Below, piece by piece: positions 22,950 through 35,818 of a stretch of DNA of 64,000 nucleotides; the stretch's first letter is position 1, and each line of letters begins with the position of its first letter. Location of the stretch: assembly GCF_051020985.1 (NCBI RefSeq), contig NC_135010.1:3408001-3472000 (forward strand), given 5' to 3'. The notes under the pieces are model-generated. The model was given only the letters and a program-made list of their open reading frames with translations, did no database searches and was not told the DNA's origin. The stretch comes from Nomia melanderi. Lineage: Eukaryota > Arthropoda > Insecta > Hymenoptera > Halictidae. Both the position numbers and the translations under genes were made by a program.

Positions 22950-25900
22950 CGGCTCAAATGAACTTTGTTCCGCGTTTGAACTCCCGCGACAGGCCAGCAG
23001 CCTTCTACCCTGAAGAAGACGGCGCTCGAATTCGAACACGCAGCCAGAAGTGTGTCAAATTTCGACTTGGCCCAGTTCCAGGCATAATCTCCGATACACG
23101 AACCAGTCGCGGCCCAAACGCGTGCCTTTACCTCGTCGCTGATTATGAATTCCTAACCGCCGAAATGTCGGACCGAATTGAGTTACGTGCACCGAATATT
23201 TCGTGATTTCGACGCACACCGGGTTGCACGATTAGTCGCCTTTGATCGTTGAACGATAGAAATTCTACCAACGCACGCACCGACTGCCTTTTCTAGTGAG
23301 TATTTAGTTTGAAGTTTGTTTTCGCGCTCCCTTTTCTTTGTCACTTTTCATTTGAAACGCAAGAGATTATGTTATTAGTATATTGTAAAATGTGATAATC
23401 GTTTTTACTATTTATAAAATAAGAATATTGTATAAAATAATTTATTTATTAATTTGTTTTGAGAACGTAGATAATGAATTTATTTATGGCATTTCATTAG
23501 TATGATTAATGTATAAAATTTCAATGGAATTTTCGTACTTACGTACATATTTGTTAAAATAAAATTTTTGAAATATTTTTAGGAAAAGAAATAGAAATAT
23601 ATATTAAATATATACTTATTAGTCCTTTTGCTGAAATAAATATTTCTCAATATTAAAATAAGATTAACGAAAATATTGGCTTTTAATTTATAAATTTTTG
23701 ACTTTTAATTTATAATATTAGTTAGCTGTTAATTTATAATATTAATTATTTCAACTATTTTATAATTATTTTAAACTGCAAGTTGAATAAATCAAAATTC
23801 GAGTCTAAATTGAACCGTAGAATTATTACCACATTGAGATGTTGTGATACGAAATCAGATATAATTCAGTGAAAATAATTAGTTTATTATGTTTTAATTG
23901 AATACGTTTGTATGACTATAAATTGATGAGTACACTGTTTCGAAAGATAGCAGCGCATAAACGCAACCCACTGGAGCAGGAACACATTGCCGTCATTCTG
24001 CGACATGCAATTGTTATGTTAATTACATCGCGCGTTTCATGTACCGAAACACCCTGGTGCCCTAGAACCTTCAATCCGTGAGAATTAGTTCGTAGATTAC
24101 GTTTAGCTCGTAACAAAATAATTTCTCTTCAAATAACCATGTAGCATTTTGCGCGTGTACTTAAATAGAAAGGAAATCTTCATTGTGAATGTTTACTCTT
24201 AGAACTGGAGATGCCATTGTTTATTACATCAAGGATATTAACTTGTCCTAATGTTATGAATATTATTTATCACATGCTAATAAAATTATTCTTTAAAGAA
24301 ATAATAATATAAACACTTAACAATTTATATTAATTGTACTTAACAACTTATTAACAATTAAACTTTATTTTCTTGTAAATGAAAGCTCACATATAATTAT
24401 TGATTAATAACTTTATTATTTAACAAGATAAATAAGTATAGAAGTTTCTCATTATATTATTATAAAACAATACAAAATATTTAAACGAATTCAATAGAAT
24501 TTAGTAATATGTATGATATAGTCAAATAAAATTATTCAAGTATGTATATCAATACAGAAATAATAATATTAACACTTAATAATCAAATTTCATTTTCTTG
24601 AGAATAAAAACTCACATATAATGATTGTTTAGTAAATTTATTATTTAAAAAGGTAAATAAGTGTAGAAGTTTCTCATTATTTTTATCTTTATTATAAAAC
24701 ATTACAAAATGTTTAAGTGAATAGGAAAGAATTTTATAAAATCTGTATATGATATGATCAAGTTTATTGGATAGAATTTTGAAAAGACATATACATGTGC
24801 AACATTACAATATTACGCAAGTAATGTATTGTAATAGATAAGTAAACCGTAAGTGCAATCTTTAGGGGTTAGTAGAACTCACTGACAGGGGCAAGAAAGT
24901 GTTAACACATTGACGCTTGAAAACTAATTTTTTGCACGGATATTCAGCTTGTTAATTTGTAAGTCAATAACTCATTGTACACAGGCCTCCACGTGACGAA
25001 GAATGACTAAGATCTCGACAGTTTAGCGTGTCAACGACTAATAGATCATTTCGGAATGAATATAACCTGTTATGAATTATTGCAGTTCACATTGTAAGTA
25101 GTACATCTATCATTTTCTACCTTCGCTACGTAAAACTATCTACAAGTATATCCCATAGAATAGCGTTTTGAACGACTTTTTAATGAAATGCTATTATACA
25201 GTTAATTATGCTAATACATTTTAATTAACTTGTTTATAGATTTATTTTTATATCATTGCACATTTTTTTGTTTTCGTTATATAATTTCTAATTTCTTTTC
25301 TTATTTCTTTTACTATACAATAAGGTATTAATATTTATATATATATATAGCTTAAAAACGATTTAATAGTTTAGAAAAATTTAATTTAAAAAAATTAATC
25401 AACTAAATTGAATATTTTTGAAAGTAATTATTTGTAGAACATCAGAATAGCACATAGTATTATCAATTATTGTGATTATTAATGTATAAGGATAATAATA
25501 AATTATTATGTAACATTTATATATCATAAATTACGAATACAGTAAATACTGTTTTAATGCACCTGTTATATTACCTTACAATAGTGTTATCAAATGGAGA
25601 ACTTGAATTCAGTATAATTAATGGATCAATAATAATTAATTTTATGTAAACCGTAATCTCTTATCAATCTTCATAATCTTCTTCTTTTAAACTCATTTTT
25701 ATGATCACAGAATTTTTCACATAATCCATTTAACAGTTTCTCGTATTCTCGATTAATTTATAATTAATAAGGTAAAATTAGAAAGTCCAAGAGACTACAC
25801 ATCCTCACGCTTAGTTTCTTTCAGTTTTTGCAGCTTCTTCGTTTAAAAACAACTTATTTCGAAAGAAATGGCCCGTATCAATTTAATATCTGCTTTTGAA

Positions 25901-27480
25901 ATAATGTTTTATCTATCACTAACATTTTTTCATTGCCTAATGCTCAGTTCACTACTCAATTACATGAATATTATGATTCGAATGAATTCTAAAGTAGTTA
26001 ATGAATGTACGTACAAATTGCTGTTAATTAGAATTAAACCTTTATACGCTTCTTCTGCACAACTTCTGTGATTAAAATGGTATCATACCAGCGTTCAATA
26101 TCATGCCACTATAAAATCCTCAATCCGAATTACAAATACAATATTCGCCAAATATGAACAATCATATAAATTCCATAATTAATAACTAGACCCCGGATTT
26201 ATATAGAAAAATGTTGTTTTGCAATAATCAGAGGAGATATATGTTACTTAAAATTACACGGTTTTTTCATATAGTTTTATTGAGCAGAAAGTACATTCAT
26301 TAAATCTGTTTTTGAAGGCTTCATTTTATAGTAATTCATACGTCAGTATTTCTTATAAATGCACAATATCCGCATTCTATTGATAATTTAATTAATGTTA
26401 TGTGAACGTATAGGAATATCGTACATATGCTTCTGTAATCATGATAGATCAATCATAATGATCAAAATAATAACAAAATGATTAATTATACAGTTTTTTT
26501 TTAACTACTGATTGCATTTACCTGAACAATTTCAGTTTAATATTTTCACTATTAGATTTATTATTTGCTAGTGTCTGTATTTGATATATTACAGAATATA
26601 AAATATCCATGTGCTAAGTATAAAAATGTTTTACAATCGTTAATATGTAGTTACAATTCAAATAAAACTAAATTAAATTACAGATGAAAATCGAAAGTAT
26701 CTTGTACATATTGTCATTTTATTGAAAATTGAAATTTTAAAGTGATTTTCTAACAGGGAAAAAGTTTGTAAAAGAAAATTTACTGTAAAAATTAAATATT
26801 TATTATATGATATGAAATGATTACTACTCATAAGTATTAAATACAATTTAATTGTATTTAATTGATTTCCTTCACATAATTTGATTTCCTTCACAAAAAC
26901 AACTTTATCGTTATTAATTTTCTAAAATAAATAAGAACATATATTCATTAGAAATCTACATTTATTCGCTGACAATGGGATCCAACATAACAATGCGAAA
27001 TCCGCGCAAGTAAGCAAATTCATTTTGAAATTTTTCAAAGAACCTCCTTACAATTTCAATCATGAGATAGAATAAACAAAAAAATTGATAAAATAAAATA
27101 AATCTGAAATGGGTTATCCTGATCCATTTAATAATACCAGTGCCAAAATCTAATTCTCATGCATTTATAAATAACTTAAAAGTACAAAATTATATAGCCC
27201 GCATACAATAAAAGAAATATACAAAATATTCAAATTGCAATACTTTTTATAATATTCCTTAAGAAAACCATTTCGATCATAATTCTACTTTCCTAGGTAC
27301 ACTCTCAAAAATTTGAATCGACATAAAGATCCGCAATGTACTTATCAACTTCCAAACCTCCAAATCCACCGAACACATCACAATAACCCATTCCAAATCC
27401 CTATTTTACTTCATCCCTTTCTGCTCCATCCTTCATCCATCTTTCATCCATCCTTAATCCAGTCTACTCATAACCAAACT
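22950..27480. other. GC-rich patch followed by 4 kb of AT-rich DNA
   Basis: Positions 22950-23330 are GC-rich with an 82-codon plus frame without a recognisable motif. From 23330 to 27480 the sequence is very AT-rich. It includes two similar segments near 24295-24480 and 24560-24700, sharing phrases such as AAAACTCACATATAAT and GTTTCTCATTAT and so forming a diverged local duplication. A family D-like end, TTAACACATTGACGCTTG, occurs at 24902 without a clear partner. No gene. Confidence 0.4.
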
Positions 27481-27489
27481 CTCTATTTC

Positions 27490-28600
27490 CCATTCACCGT
27501 CTAACGTCCGAATGAATGAAACTCGCTTGAGTTTCAAAAATCATCCGAACTCCAGAACTCTTGGCGTGGTGTGGTGCGGTGTGAATAAACAGCAACACCA
27601 CTGCCCCTCCGCGCGCGCGCGCCCATGCGAGCTCGTGTGCGTCGTTTTTATTATACATCTGGGCGAGTGAAAAATCCAGCACAACGCCGCATGAATCTTC
27701 CTCGATAATGATCGGATCCCGACTCGCGTGCACACTCGCGGATTCCCCTAGTTTCCATCGTTCGAGCGACCAGCTCGCGCTCGCGCGCGCGTCATTTCCT
27801 AAGGAAGCATTCGCGGCTCGGCGCACGGCTCTATCACGAATTTCACGTCGGAACAGGGGCCGGCTTCGTACACGGCTGAGTAGTAAACGACCGCCGATCG
27901 GAGCTCTGTAGGATAGACTTCAGGATCCTGAACCGAGGCGGGTTGCTAAGTGTGCCGTGTAAGTGGAACATCGCTGCCTGGTACCGACGATCAAGTATAC
28001 CAACGTAGTATAACATCGTCGTCCTCCTCCTCCGTCGTCTTCGTTCCTCTTTGCCCTTCCACCACCGACGAGGCGAGCGAGTGAACTTCTCCTCTTCTTC
28101 TTCCTCGTCGCGAGTCACCACTCCCCCCACCCTTCGACCCCCTTCAGCACCGTACACGGTGAAAGACTTTCTTTAAGCAGGCTCTACAGTGAGTGCCTGC
28201 ACGCTACCGTCGGCCACGTTTACCGGACGGCAAAACCCGTGCTACAGAAGGATGTCCATTGTCTCACACGACAAGGCCATAATCGAGGCCCGATCTTCCA
28301 CGCATCCGCTTCTCCTTCGTGTCCCTTCCTTCCTGCAGGAGTGATCCTTATGCGATCGGGACGGGTCCTCCTACCGAAAACCGGCCTCTTCCATCCGTTT
28401 CCGTGTATCCTGCTGTGTTAATGCAGAGAGATACCCAAAATTATTGGTTTCATTATCGAGCGACGGAAGCGGTAACTCCGTTAGCAAGCTGACAGATATG
28501 CGCGGTTTTTGTTGGGCGGGATTTTCAATGAAGCGTGGGTAATGCGGTGTATGGGTGGACCCCGATTGGCCTGATCCCTGGTTTTTGCGAGCTAGATCGC
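27490..28600. other. 1.1 kb GC-rich island, probable promoter or 5' exon region
   Basis: One of the largest GC islands in the left half, with a (GC)n run at 27610-27622 and pyrimidine-rich sequence at 28020-28140. A strong plus-strand splice donor, ACAGTGAGTGCC, lies with GT at 28189-28190. It could end a 5' untranslated exon of a plus-strand gene whose later exons lie outside what I can recognise. The open frames here are low-complexity (arginine, glutamate and tryptophan runs) and are not called. Confidence 0.3.
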
Positions 28601-29242
28601 TATTCAGATTCTTGAATTGTGTGTCTAGATATATGCGATCGTAGTTTATAAATATACATCGAATTATGTTTTTACTGGGTAGATACATTGCGTGTAAAAC
28701 AATTCGTGTGAAAAGATATGCTGCGTCTATGGAAGAATGGAAACTGGCTCTAGACATAAGGAATCAGCGTAATAATATATGATGGTTACGTGTTGTACAG
28801 ACTACCTTTTTTTTTAAGAAATAAAATATTATTAATGATAGTAATAATAATGAGAATAATAATGATAAAATATTAGTAATATGTTATAATATTAAATAAA
28901 TATTGTCCCAGGCCTAACCCAAAATGGCTGATCACCGCGACCTTCAGTTAGGAAACAAAGATGGTTCGTATAATACATAACTCTATGAAAACTCATGTTA
29001 GATTTTGAAAGATTATGATAAATGAAATAAATTATGTAAACAGAGAAAAATAATTTAATTCGTGTGAAATCAAAATCGTGAAAAAACAGGGGTGGGGTAT
29101 ACTTTGGAGAATTTACTGTTGAGACTTTAATTACGTGGATTTTTAACCGTCCAATTAAATTGGATAATCGGGGTTCTACTGCACTTTGAACCTGATAGAA
29201 TGAGGATCTTTGTGAATTTTTAGATCTTTATGTGTTTTTCGA
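28601..29242. other. AT-rich stretch, no gene seen
   Basis: Simple AT-rich sequence with an ATAATAATGA-type run at about 28830-28875. Nothing else is visible. Confidence 0.4.
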
Positions 29243-29457
29243 TTAACACTGCAACCAGCGGATGAATCAAAATGACCCATTTTGGATTTCTTTTGCGAGT
29301 ATTCGAAAGATACTTTTGTAAAAAATTATTTGGTAAATGCTTTTACTGACGCGCGAACTGAAATATAAGTCAATCGAAATTTCGATAAATATATTCTTAT
29401 TATGTATACAATACAATCATAAACAGTCAGTTTAACCACTCGATAGTTCTAGTTTAA
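29243..29457 (-). mobile_element. TTAA-ended short element, family B
   Basis: Left end TTAACACTGCAACCAGCGG, followed by a TCAAAATGACCCATTTTGG palindrome-like phrase. Right end CACTCGATAGTTCTAGTTTAA. The inner phrase AATATAAGTCAATCG recurs in the copy at 36903. 215 bp. Confidence 0.6.
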
Positions 29458-30924
29458 GCCTAGAATGATGGAAGGTTAATAAAAATTAAATGTAAAAACA
29501 TTTTTTTAGATATTACATATAAATGTTTCATCAAATGTTGTGTACTTGAAAATACATTTTCAATGTGCCATGTTTTATTAGCTTGGTCAATAAAGAATAA
29601 ATATAGTTTTTAAGTTTGTGCGTATTTAGAATGAAGCAATATTTTATCGTGCAATTGAAATTAATTTTTTCATCATTTATTAGTTTTTAATTTAAAATAT
29701 AGGTTCATAGAAAATTGTTGGCATAACCTCTATTGCCAATCGTACAATTATTGAAAGAAGCAATGTATTTTAAATTAAATAATTAAATTATTTGAAATTA
29801 ACTTTTCACTGAGTCAAAAGTACATAGCATGCTGGAAAGTATTAATGAAACAATTTACATCCATAATCTCTATAGAACACTAATATCACTAAAAAATAAT
29901 AAATCATTCAGATAAATAGCCTTTTAATTCCTGACCCTATATGTTAATCCGTAGAACAGCGAATTTAGATAAGCATCTGCAATTTAACTTTATATATTGT
30001 GACGATCTCGTTGTATTTTTTATATATTTCTCACCAATATGAATTCTAACATTATTAACAATACGTCCTGTATCGCTTATTTAGAATATCAATCGGCAAT
30101 GTGCTAGACTTTTTACGAGAGCAATACCGATTTCTAAATCAATAATTATGTATAATTATTTGCTAATGCAACGCAGCGCCTTTTACCAAGCGAAAAGGCG
30201 AAAATGTATGTTTAATAGAAAATATAACTATCGCGTACTCAATTAAAATAGCAAAAGGTGACTATATTATACTACGAATTACGTCTAATGGTATAAGAAA
30301 CATATTTCACTTTAATAATGTTATCTACTCTATCTTTTCGAACGAACAATGTAATTTTTGTAAATTGAAAAATAGAATAATATCTATTGCATTTAAATTA
30401 TGTTCACTTATTATTATATGAAATAATATAATGAAACGATTATTGGACATAGATCATATAAAAATTAAATAAAAACAAATCGGTGGAAAGTTATTCGTTG
30501 TCAGAGTCACTTCATTAACTTCAAAATGTAGAACATTGATTCGTCTTGTCGTGCCATTTGCGTAGAATCGGTACAGCTGCCTATAAGATAGAACGGAATG
30601 CGTATAAAGATAAGAATGTCGTTGAGACGAGCGGTAGTCAGCTTTCGAGCTAATAAATTATCTTTTCAGTTAATTATAGATTCCCCATTATTTTTACGAT
30701 TCCAGTTGCATGAAAACGAATGGAAAGATTGTTGCAAACTATAGTTTTCAAACTTCAATAATAGTTAAAATCAACAACGTGTAAGAAATAGCGAGGACCG
30801 AAGAAGAAAATGCAATAAAACTTAATTGCAAATGTCGTGGATGTTTCGTAATATCATTTAAAGGAACATTAAAATCTTAGTATGTATACTATTTTCATTA
30901 GGAATGTCGATATATATAAGTGGT
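29458..30924. other. AT-rich non-coding stretch
   Basis: No gene. A perfect 8 bp stem, CGCCTTTT (30177-30184) with AAAAGGCG (30193-30200), encloses an 8-base loop. It stands out in AT-rich sequence but is too short to name. Confidence 0.4.
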
Positions 30925-31241
30925 AAACTAAAATTTTTAGTTTGTTAAGATAGAAGTGGTAAATGTTTGTTGAATTAAAATAGAAATGGTAAATTCAAAT
31001 GTTTATTAAATTAAAGTAAAAATGGTAAATTTAAATATTTATTAAATCCAAGTAAAAATTGTAAATTCAAAGACTTACTAAACTAAAGTAGAAATAGTAA
31101 ACTCAAATGTTCATTAAACTAAGGTAAAAATGATAAACTCAAATTTTCGTCAAGTCAAACCAAAAATGGCAAATTCAAATTCTCATTAAATTAAGACTGA
31201 ATCGCAAACCAAGCTTTCCAGCACATCAAAGTAGAAACGAT
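30925..31241 (+). repeat. 36 bp tandem repeat array, about nine copies
   Basis: Monomers of 36 bases start at 30925, 30991, 31027, 31063, 31099, 31135, 31171 (35 bases) and 31206, with one 30-base copy at 30961. The consensus begins AAATTCAAATGTTTATTAAA and ends AAAGTAAAAATGGT. Copies diverge by roughly 10-40%, with the outer copies worst, as in an old minisatellite. There are no spacers, so it is not CRISPR. All frames contain stops, so it is not coding. Confidence 0.8.
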
Positions 31242-31480
31242 ACATTAAAGTCTTAAAACTAGTTAAAACGCAAGTACAAAATAAAATCATCTACCAACGT
31301 TAAATACAAACCTGAAATTAAACGTTCCACTAACAAATAATCTCGCCGGACCACCCCCACTACCCCACGTCACAACAGCTCGCCAATCGTCGCGAATGAA
31401 CGATCCGACAAGTCATCTTCGGCCAGACTAAATTTCATTAAAAAACTGTTTATCGGTGAAAGGGGAACAGCGGAATTTAC

Positions 31481-31627
31481 CAATATCGGCCGTGGTACGA
31501 AACGTGTAAGTATCGAACGGTGTGACGGCTGGCGTCGAGTTCGCCATCAATTCCGTGGCTCTGATTTCCTGGAGCGTCAGGAATCCTCTTACGTTGCTAC
31601 TCGACGAGGAGTCAAGGAACCAGTCTC
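31481..31627 (-). CDS. Candidate internal coding exon, product unknown
   Basis: A 147-base stretch (exactly 49 codons) bounded on the minus strand by an acceptor with a pyrimidine tract (ACACCTTTTCTAG ending at 31628) and a donor (ATTGGTAAAT, GT at 31480-31479). It enters and leaves in the same phase (one base of a codon on the left side), so it could be spliced in without shifting the frame. The peptide begins DWFLDSSSSSNVRGFL, has an N-glycosylation-type NST site and ends in TFRTTADI. Codons are GC-richer at third positions than the AT-rich surroundings. I do not recognise the family. The open frame continues left and right of these signals, so the exon limits are a prediction. No neighbouring exon is established. 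Confidence 0.4.
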
Positions 31628-33981
31628 CTAGAAAAGGTGTACAAGCATTATAACCTGACCCAGCGATCTCGAGTAGGAAGCCCTGCCTGGTCCAACGGGG
31701 CCCGAAAAATGTAGGTCGTTGGCCTGGCTGGCTACGTAGGCCGCGATGGGATTCGTGGTACCCGTGATCCCTTTCTTCCATCACCGGGTTTAGCCTCTAA
31801 CTGTTTGCGTTACACGAGCCTCCGCTCCGGTTCGACTGATCGTTTTGTCAACCGTCCTTGTCTCGGCCGGGCCTGGAGCTTTTATCTCTGTTCCTTCGTT
31901 ACCATCTTAATTGGGACATAAACGGCGCGGTTAATACGGTATTTCTTATTTCCTGATTAATTCGCCCCGATATCGTACGGTGCGTTTATTAGATCGAGTC
32001 GCGAGTGTCTGGGCCCGATGATGTCCATAGCTTTTCGCGATAGTTACGCGTATATAAAGCGTGTCCAATTTATGCATGTGCGATCACGGTCAACACTGCG
32101 TGGACCGCGCAAATGGGTTCGTGTAAACATCGATGAGATTCTCTTTGTTTTTTAGAAATCTTGTGGGAGATTTATTAATAATATATTTATGTAATAAATC
32201 TATGTATTATGATAAATCTGAATATATTTTTAATATTTATTTATTGTATTAAATATTATATTAAATATATTTAGCTAATATAAAAAATTAATATTTACGT
32301 TTTTCCAATTATCGACATATTTATTATCGTTGTGTATAACCTTCCTCTATTTTTCAATTAACTTTTTTTAATATCATTTTCGAAATGACATTCAAAAATA
32401 TCTTAGACAAGAAACGACATTACCTATAGGATGATATACGTGAAATTTAACAAAGAATCATAACTATGAAAACTGAATAAATTTTTCACATTATTCACAC
32501 ATTATTATACAAAGTAGTTTTTTTCTTATATTTACGTTGAAACTTTTTAAGAAAACAAAAATATGGAAGTATGCTTTAATATTAGGTTTAATGATAAGTA
32601 CGAATTTTATTTACGAAGATTATATCTCTGAAATTTATTAGTGTACGAAGAAACAATTAAGATTGTAATATATTATTTTGATGGTGTGTGTTTGTATAAT
32701 TTTATAATTTTGAATTGTACAGGAAGGACCCTTCTAATAGATGCTTCTTCATGTATGAATGGCAGTAATTTTGAAGAATGAAAGTTAGCAGTTTGTGAGA
32801 TGAAAGTGTATATTAAAGACAATTCTAATGACACTTATTTATTGTGGGAAAATGTATACTCTTAACGAATATTGCCACGAGAATGTAAGAATCATTTTGT
32901 TCGGGAAATTATAATTAGGTCGCGGATATTTGTACAGTATTCGCATTATTATAAATCAATTTAGAAAAGCAGAAATAAATAGAGAATTATGTCTTCTGTT
33001 TAGGAATTTGTTAATATAATCGTAAGAACGAGGCTCTTTACATTACAATTTCTTTTCATTATGTTTTTAAATTGATCTGTATTATTCAAACTGGTTACGA
33101 TGTATAAATTTTATTCGTTTCTTCTGCACATCTCTATATTTAGTAATAGATTTTTTAATGATCAATATTTGTATAAATTCACAATTTTATAGATTTATAT
33201 TCGAAAATATAAAATAGATCAAATTATTTTACACATTAATTATCATACTCATTTGTTGTTCACTTCATCCTGCTTATAGCAAAGGTACATGCTATTAGCA
33301 GTAATTATTAAATAATCAGAAATACAGTTTTTACTTTACATAAGCATCTATCTAATTACTAATTAGAATTACCAAGTAACACTCGCAACGATGACCACAG
33401 GGACGTTTTTGCCAACTGATGGCACAAGGAAAGACCATATTTTGTAAGTCCTACACTCAATAATTAGAAATAGATGCTACAAATTCACCATTATATTATT
33501 ATTAAAACTCGTTATTTAAGTCACGTTCATGTATTTCAATCAATTAGTGAAATGAATTACGTTTTGCTGTAAGTAAATTCTTACTAATAATTGTAGTTTT
33601 AATAAATTATCTCATTATATATAATGCACTCTCATTTCTTTCAATGAATAATATGGATTCTTTAACAATTTTTGTAAAAAAAAATATGAATGTCCTTCAT
33701 TTGAAACTTTGCATATAATTTTAATATACTTTCATTAAGTGTCATAAATTTTTTCAGTTGGATTTATTTAAAAATACAGTTTCTACAACCTGTAGATTAA
33801 ATTACCACTCATTTAACGGTTGACACATTCACAGGAAAAGTATTAGATCAACTCAAAATTCAACTGAAAAAATTCATGGAACTTAATACGATTAACAGTT
33901 TAATCAAATTATTAGTATTAATAAACTTATTATTCACTATTTATTAATATTAATATTAATAAATTCATTATTAACTTTTCA
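31628..33981. other. GC-rich flank followed by AT-rich DNA
   Basis: The GC-rich island containing the candidate exon continues to about 32150, and the open minus frame continues to 31784. From 32150 to 33981 the sequence is AT-rich with no exon, RNA gene or repeat that I can place. Confidence 0.4.
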
Positions 33982-34229
33982 TTAACGCGTTGACTGCCAC
34001 GAGAATTGTGTACGTTTTATATAGTATTACTTATTCTTTTATAACACACAAGCAAATACTAGTAGGATTAATTATTCATAAATAAGTACCATAGATCTTA
34101 TATTGTACTGTTATCTAGTTGCTTACGTTATCAAATGTTTTTATACAATATCAATTATTTATTGCAACCGTTTTCAAGAAATTTGGACGCTCCGATCATC
34201 GGTGACTGCCGTGACTGTCAATGTGTTAA
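33982..34229 (+). mobile_element. TTAA-ended short element, family D
   Basis: Left end TTAACGCGTTGACTGCCACG; right end the complement of TTAACACATTGACAGTCACG. A second copy begins at 34921 with the same left 20 bases and shares CAATATCAATTATTTATTGC-like and TTTTCAAGAAATTTGGA-like phrases. 248 bp, no coding content. Confidence 0.65.
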
Positions 34230-34379
34230 TATCAATATTAATAAAATTATAGTAAAAACAAAGAAAATTTGAACTAACTGACATCCATATCATTTCTATA
34301 AAAAACACTAAAGAATCCATATTTTTCATCGAAAGAAGATTCTTCCTTCATTTACCTACATAAGTACTCCATCTCAATC

Positions 34380-34920
34380 AAGAAATACGAAGCCACACAT
34401 GACTCGCCCTAACGATGCGAAGAATATCCCCGAAGAAGGCTGTGGTTTTAACGGGTCTCGGTAGTTGGGCCAAAATAAAAAGATCGTCCCGTCTTGTTTC
34501 CTCTTCGGCCCACTCCGCGTTACCTGAATCTCCCGCATCTCCCAGCAGAGACAACGTCACGAGAGGCCGTATAACCTTTGAGACCGTAACCCCGTTATAT
34601 TATTACATTTAACAATGGTACTCGCGGTCTTTATCCTAACCAATGCACCGTACATCAACCTGTTGCTGAAGCTATACCGGATCTGCCCCTTTTTCTTCTT
34701 CCTTTCCGAACGATCCCTTTTGTCCACTGTTTCCACATAATTTGACATGTTGTCGGGTTCCGGTGACGCGGAGGATTGCTCACGATGGCCACACGCAATA
34801 AACCGATATCTTTAGCGGTTCCAACAAAAAGAAGAACTACAATAGGGCCTCCTATAAAGTGTAACGTATCGTTAAGGCGCTTTACATGTAAGGATTTCGT
34901 GTTGTACGAAACGAAGAGCT
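34380..34920. other. GC-rich island between two family D elements
   Basis: An unusually GC-rich 540 bp block flanked on both sides by copies of the same element family. On the minus strand a frame through 34378-34600 has a good donor (TCAGGTAACG, GT at about 34524), also in the one-base phase seen at 31481, but no convincing acceptor. Both strands are open over much of it. It could be an exon or regulatory DNA; I cannot decide from sequence alone. Confidence 0.25.
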
Positions 34921-35221
34921 TTAACACCTTGACTGCCACGAGAATTTTCAGCGTTTTGTACAGTACTACTTATTCTTTCGTAGCAAAGATAAATGATATT
35001 ACAACTAATTATTAATGATTTCGTATCGCAGTTCATTGATCACACTATTGTCCAATTACTTATGTTACTAAATATTTCTGTTCGATATCAGTTTTCTTGT
35101 TGTAACTGTTTTCAAGGAATTTGGAACGCTTCTGAATTATTAGAAAACAATTGTGACATGCAAGATAACCAAAGTCGAATGGAAATGTTTAATAACGTAA
35201 CTAAATTGATAACAGTGTAAT
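34921..35221 (+). mobile_element. TTAA-ended short element, family D copy 2
   Basis: Begins TTAACACCTTGACTGCCACG and stays alignable with the copy at 33982 through CGATATCAGTTTTC and TTTTCAAGGAATTTGGA to about 35130. The right end is decayed and placed near 35221 by its GTGTAA remnant. The 75-codon frame through it is an artefact. Confidence 0.55.
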
Positions 35222-35316
35222 GCAAACATTGTAACGCCAAATAATTCATAATTGTTCCTGCTTTTCTTTGCTACAAAAGGATAACTCCGCAGGAAAACGC
35301 TCAAGATTTTTGTGGC

Positions 35317-35540
35317 TTAACCTGTCAACTCTTTGAGTATCAGAGGAATTTTTCGTACATATTCGAGAAACGTCAAACAATTTTAAATAAAGATGCATGA
35401 TTATAAACGAAAATTTATATTTAAGTCAATTTTGATTCGAAGTTTATAAAATTTTTGCACAATACTAAAAATATGTTAAACCTCCTTTATTACTAGTGAA
35501 ATCAGGAATATATATCGGTTATTGACACTCAAAGGGTTAA
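35317..35540 (+). mobile_element. TTAA-ended short element, family F
   Basis: Right end GACACTCAAAGGGTTAA; left end TTAACCTGTCAACTCTTTGAG. The two match over CTTTGAGT with a small insertion on the left. 224 bp. It begins a run of three abutting elements. Confidence 0.5.
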
Positions 35541-35549
35541 AAGTCAGAA

Positions 35550-35814
35550 TTAACCCCTTCTCTTGTGATTTGTTTCTTAACTATGATCCGTACAACTTTA
35601 TCGATACAACTACTTTATTATTAATAATTTATTAAGAAAAGAAAAAATTTTGATGCTTTTCTTATGTATATGTTTACTCCAAAAGTTAACAGTCAATAAG
35701 AAGAAAGTAATATTTAATGTATATTTTAAAGAAATAAATAACACTTAGATTTCTCAAATTCAGTTTGCAATTTTTATCGCGAAATTAACACGATATTGTA
35801 GGTCAAGGGGTTAA
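35550..35814 (+). mobile_element. TTAA-ended short element, family F-like
   Basis: TTAACCCCTTCTCTTGTGA at the left and TAGGTCAAGGGGTTAA at the right give a short inverted repeat next to TTAA boundaries. 265 bp of AT-rich, non-coding interior. Confidence 0.45.
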
Positions 35815-35818
35815 CACG

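Noticed and set aside
28371..28757. 128-codon minus-strand frame
   Set aside because: Runs from a GC island into AT-rich sequence without change in reading quality and has no recognisable domain.
30925..31241. CRISPR-like regular array
   Set aside because: The monomers are contiguous and diverged, with no unique spacers, and the setting is an animal genome.
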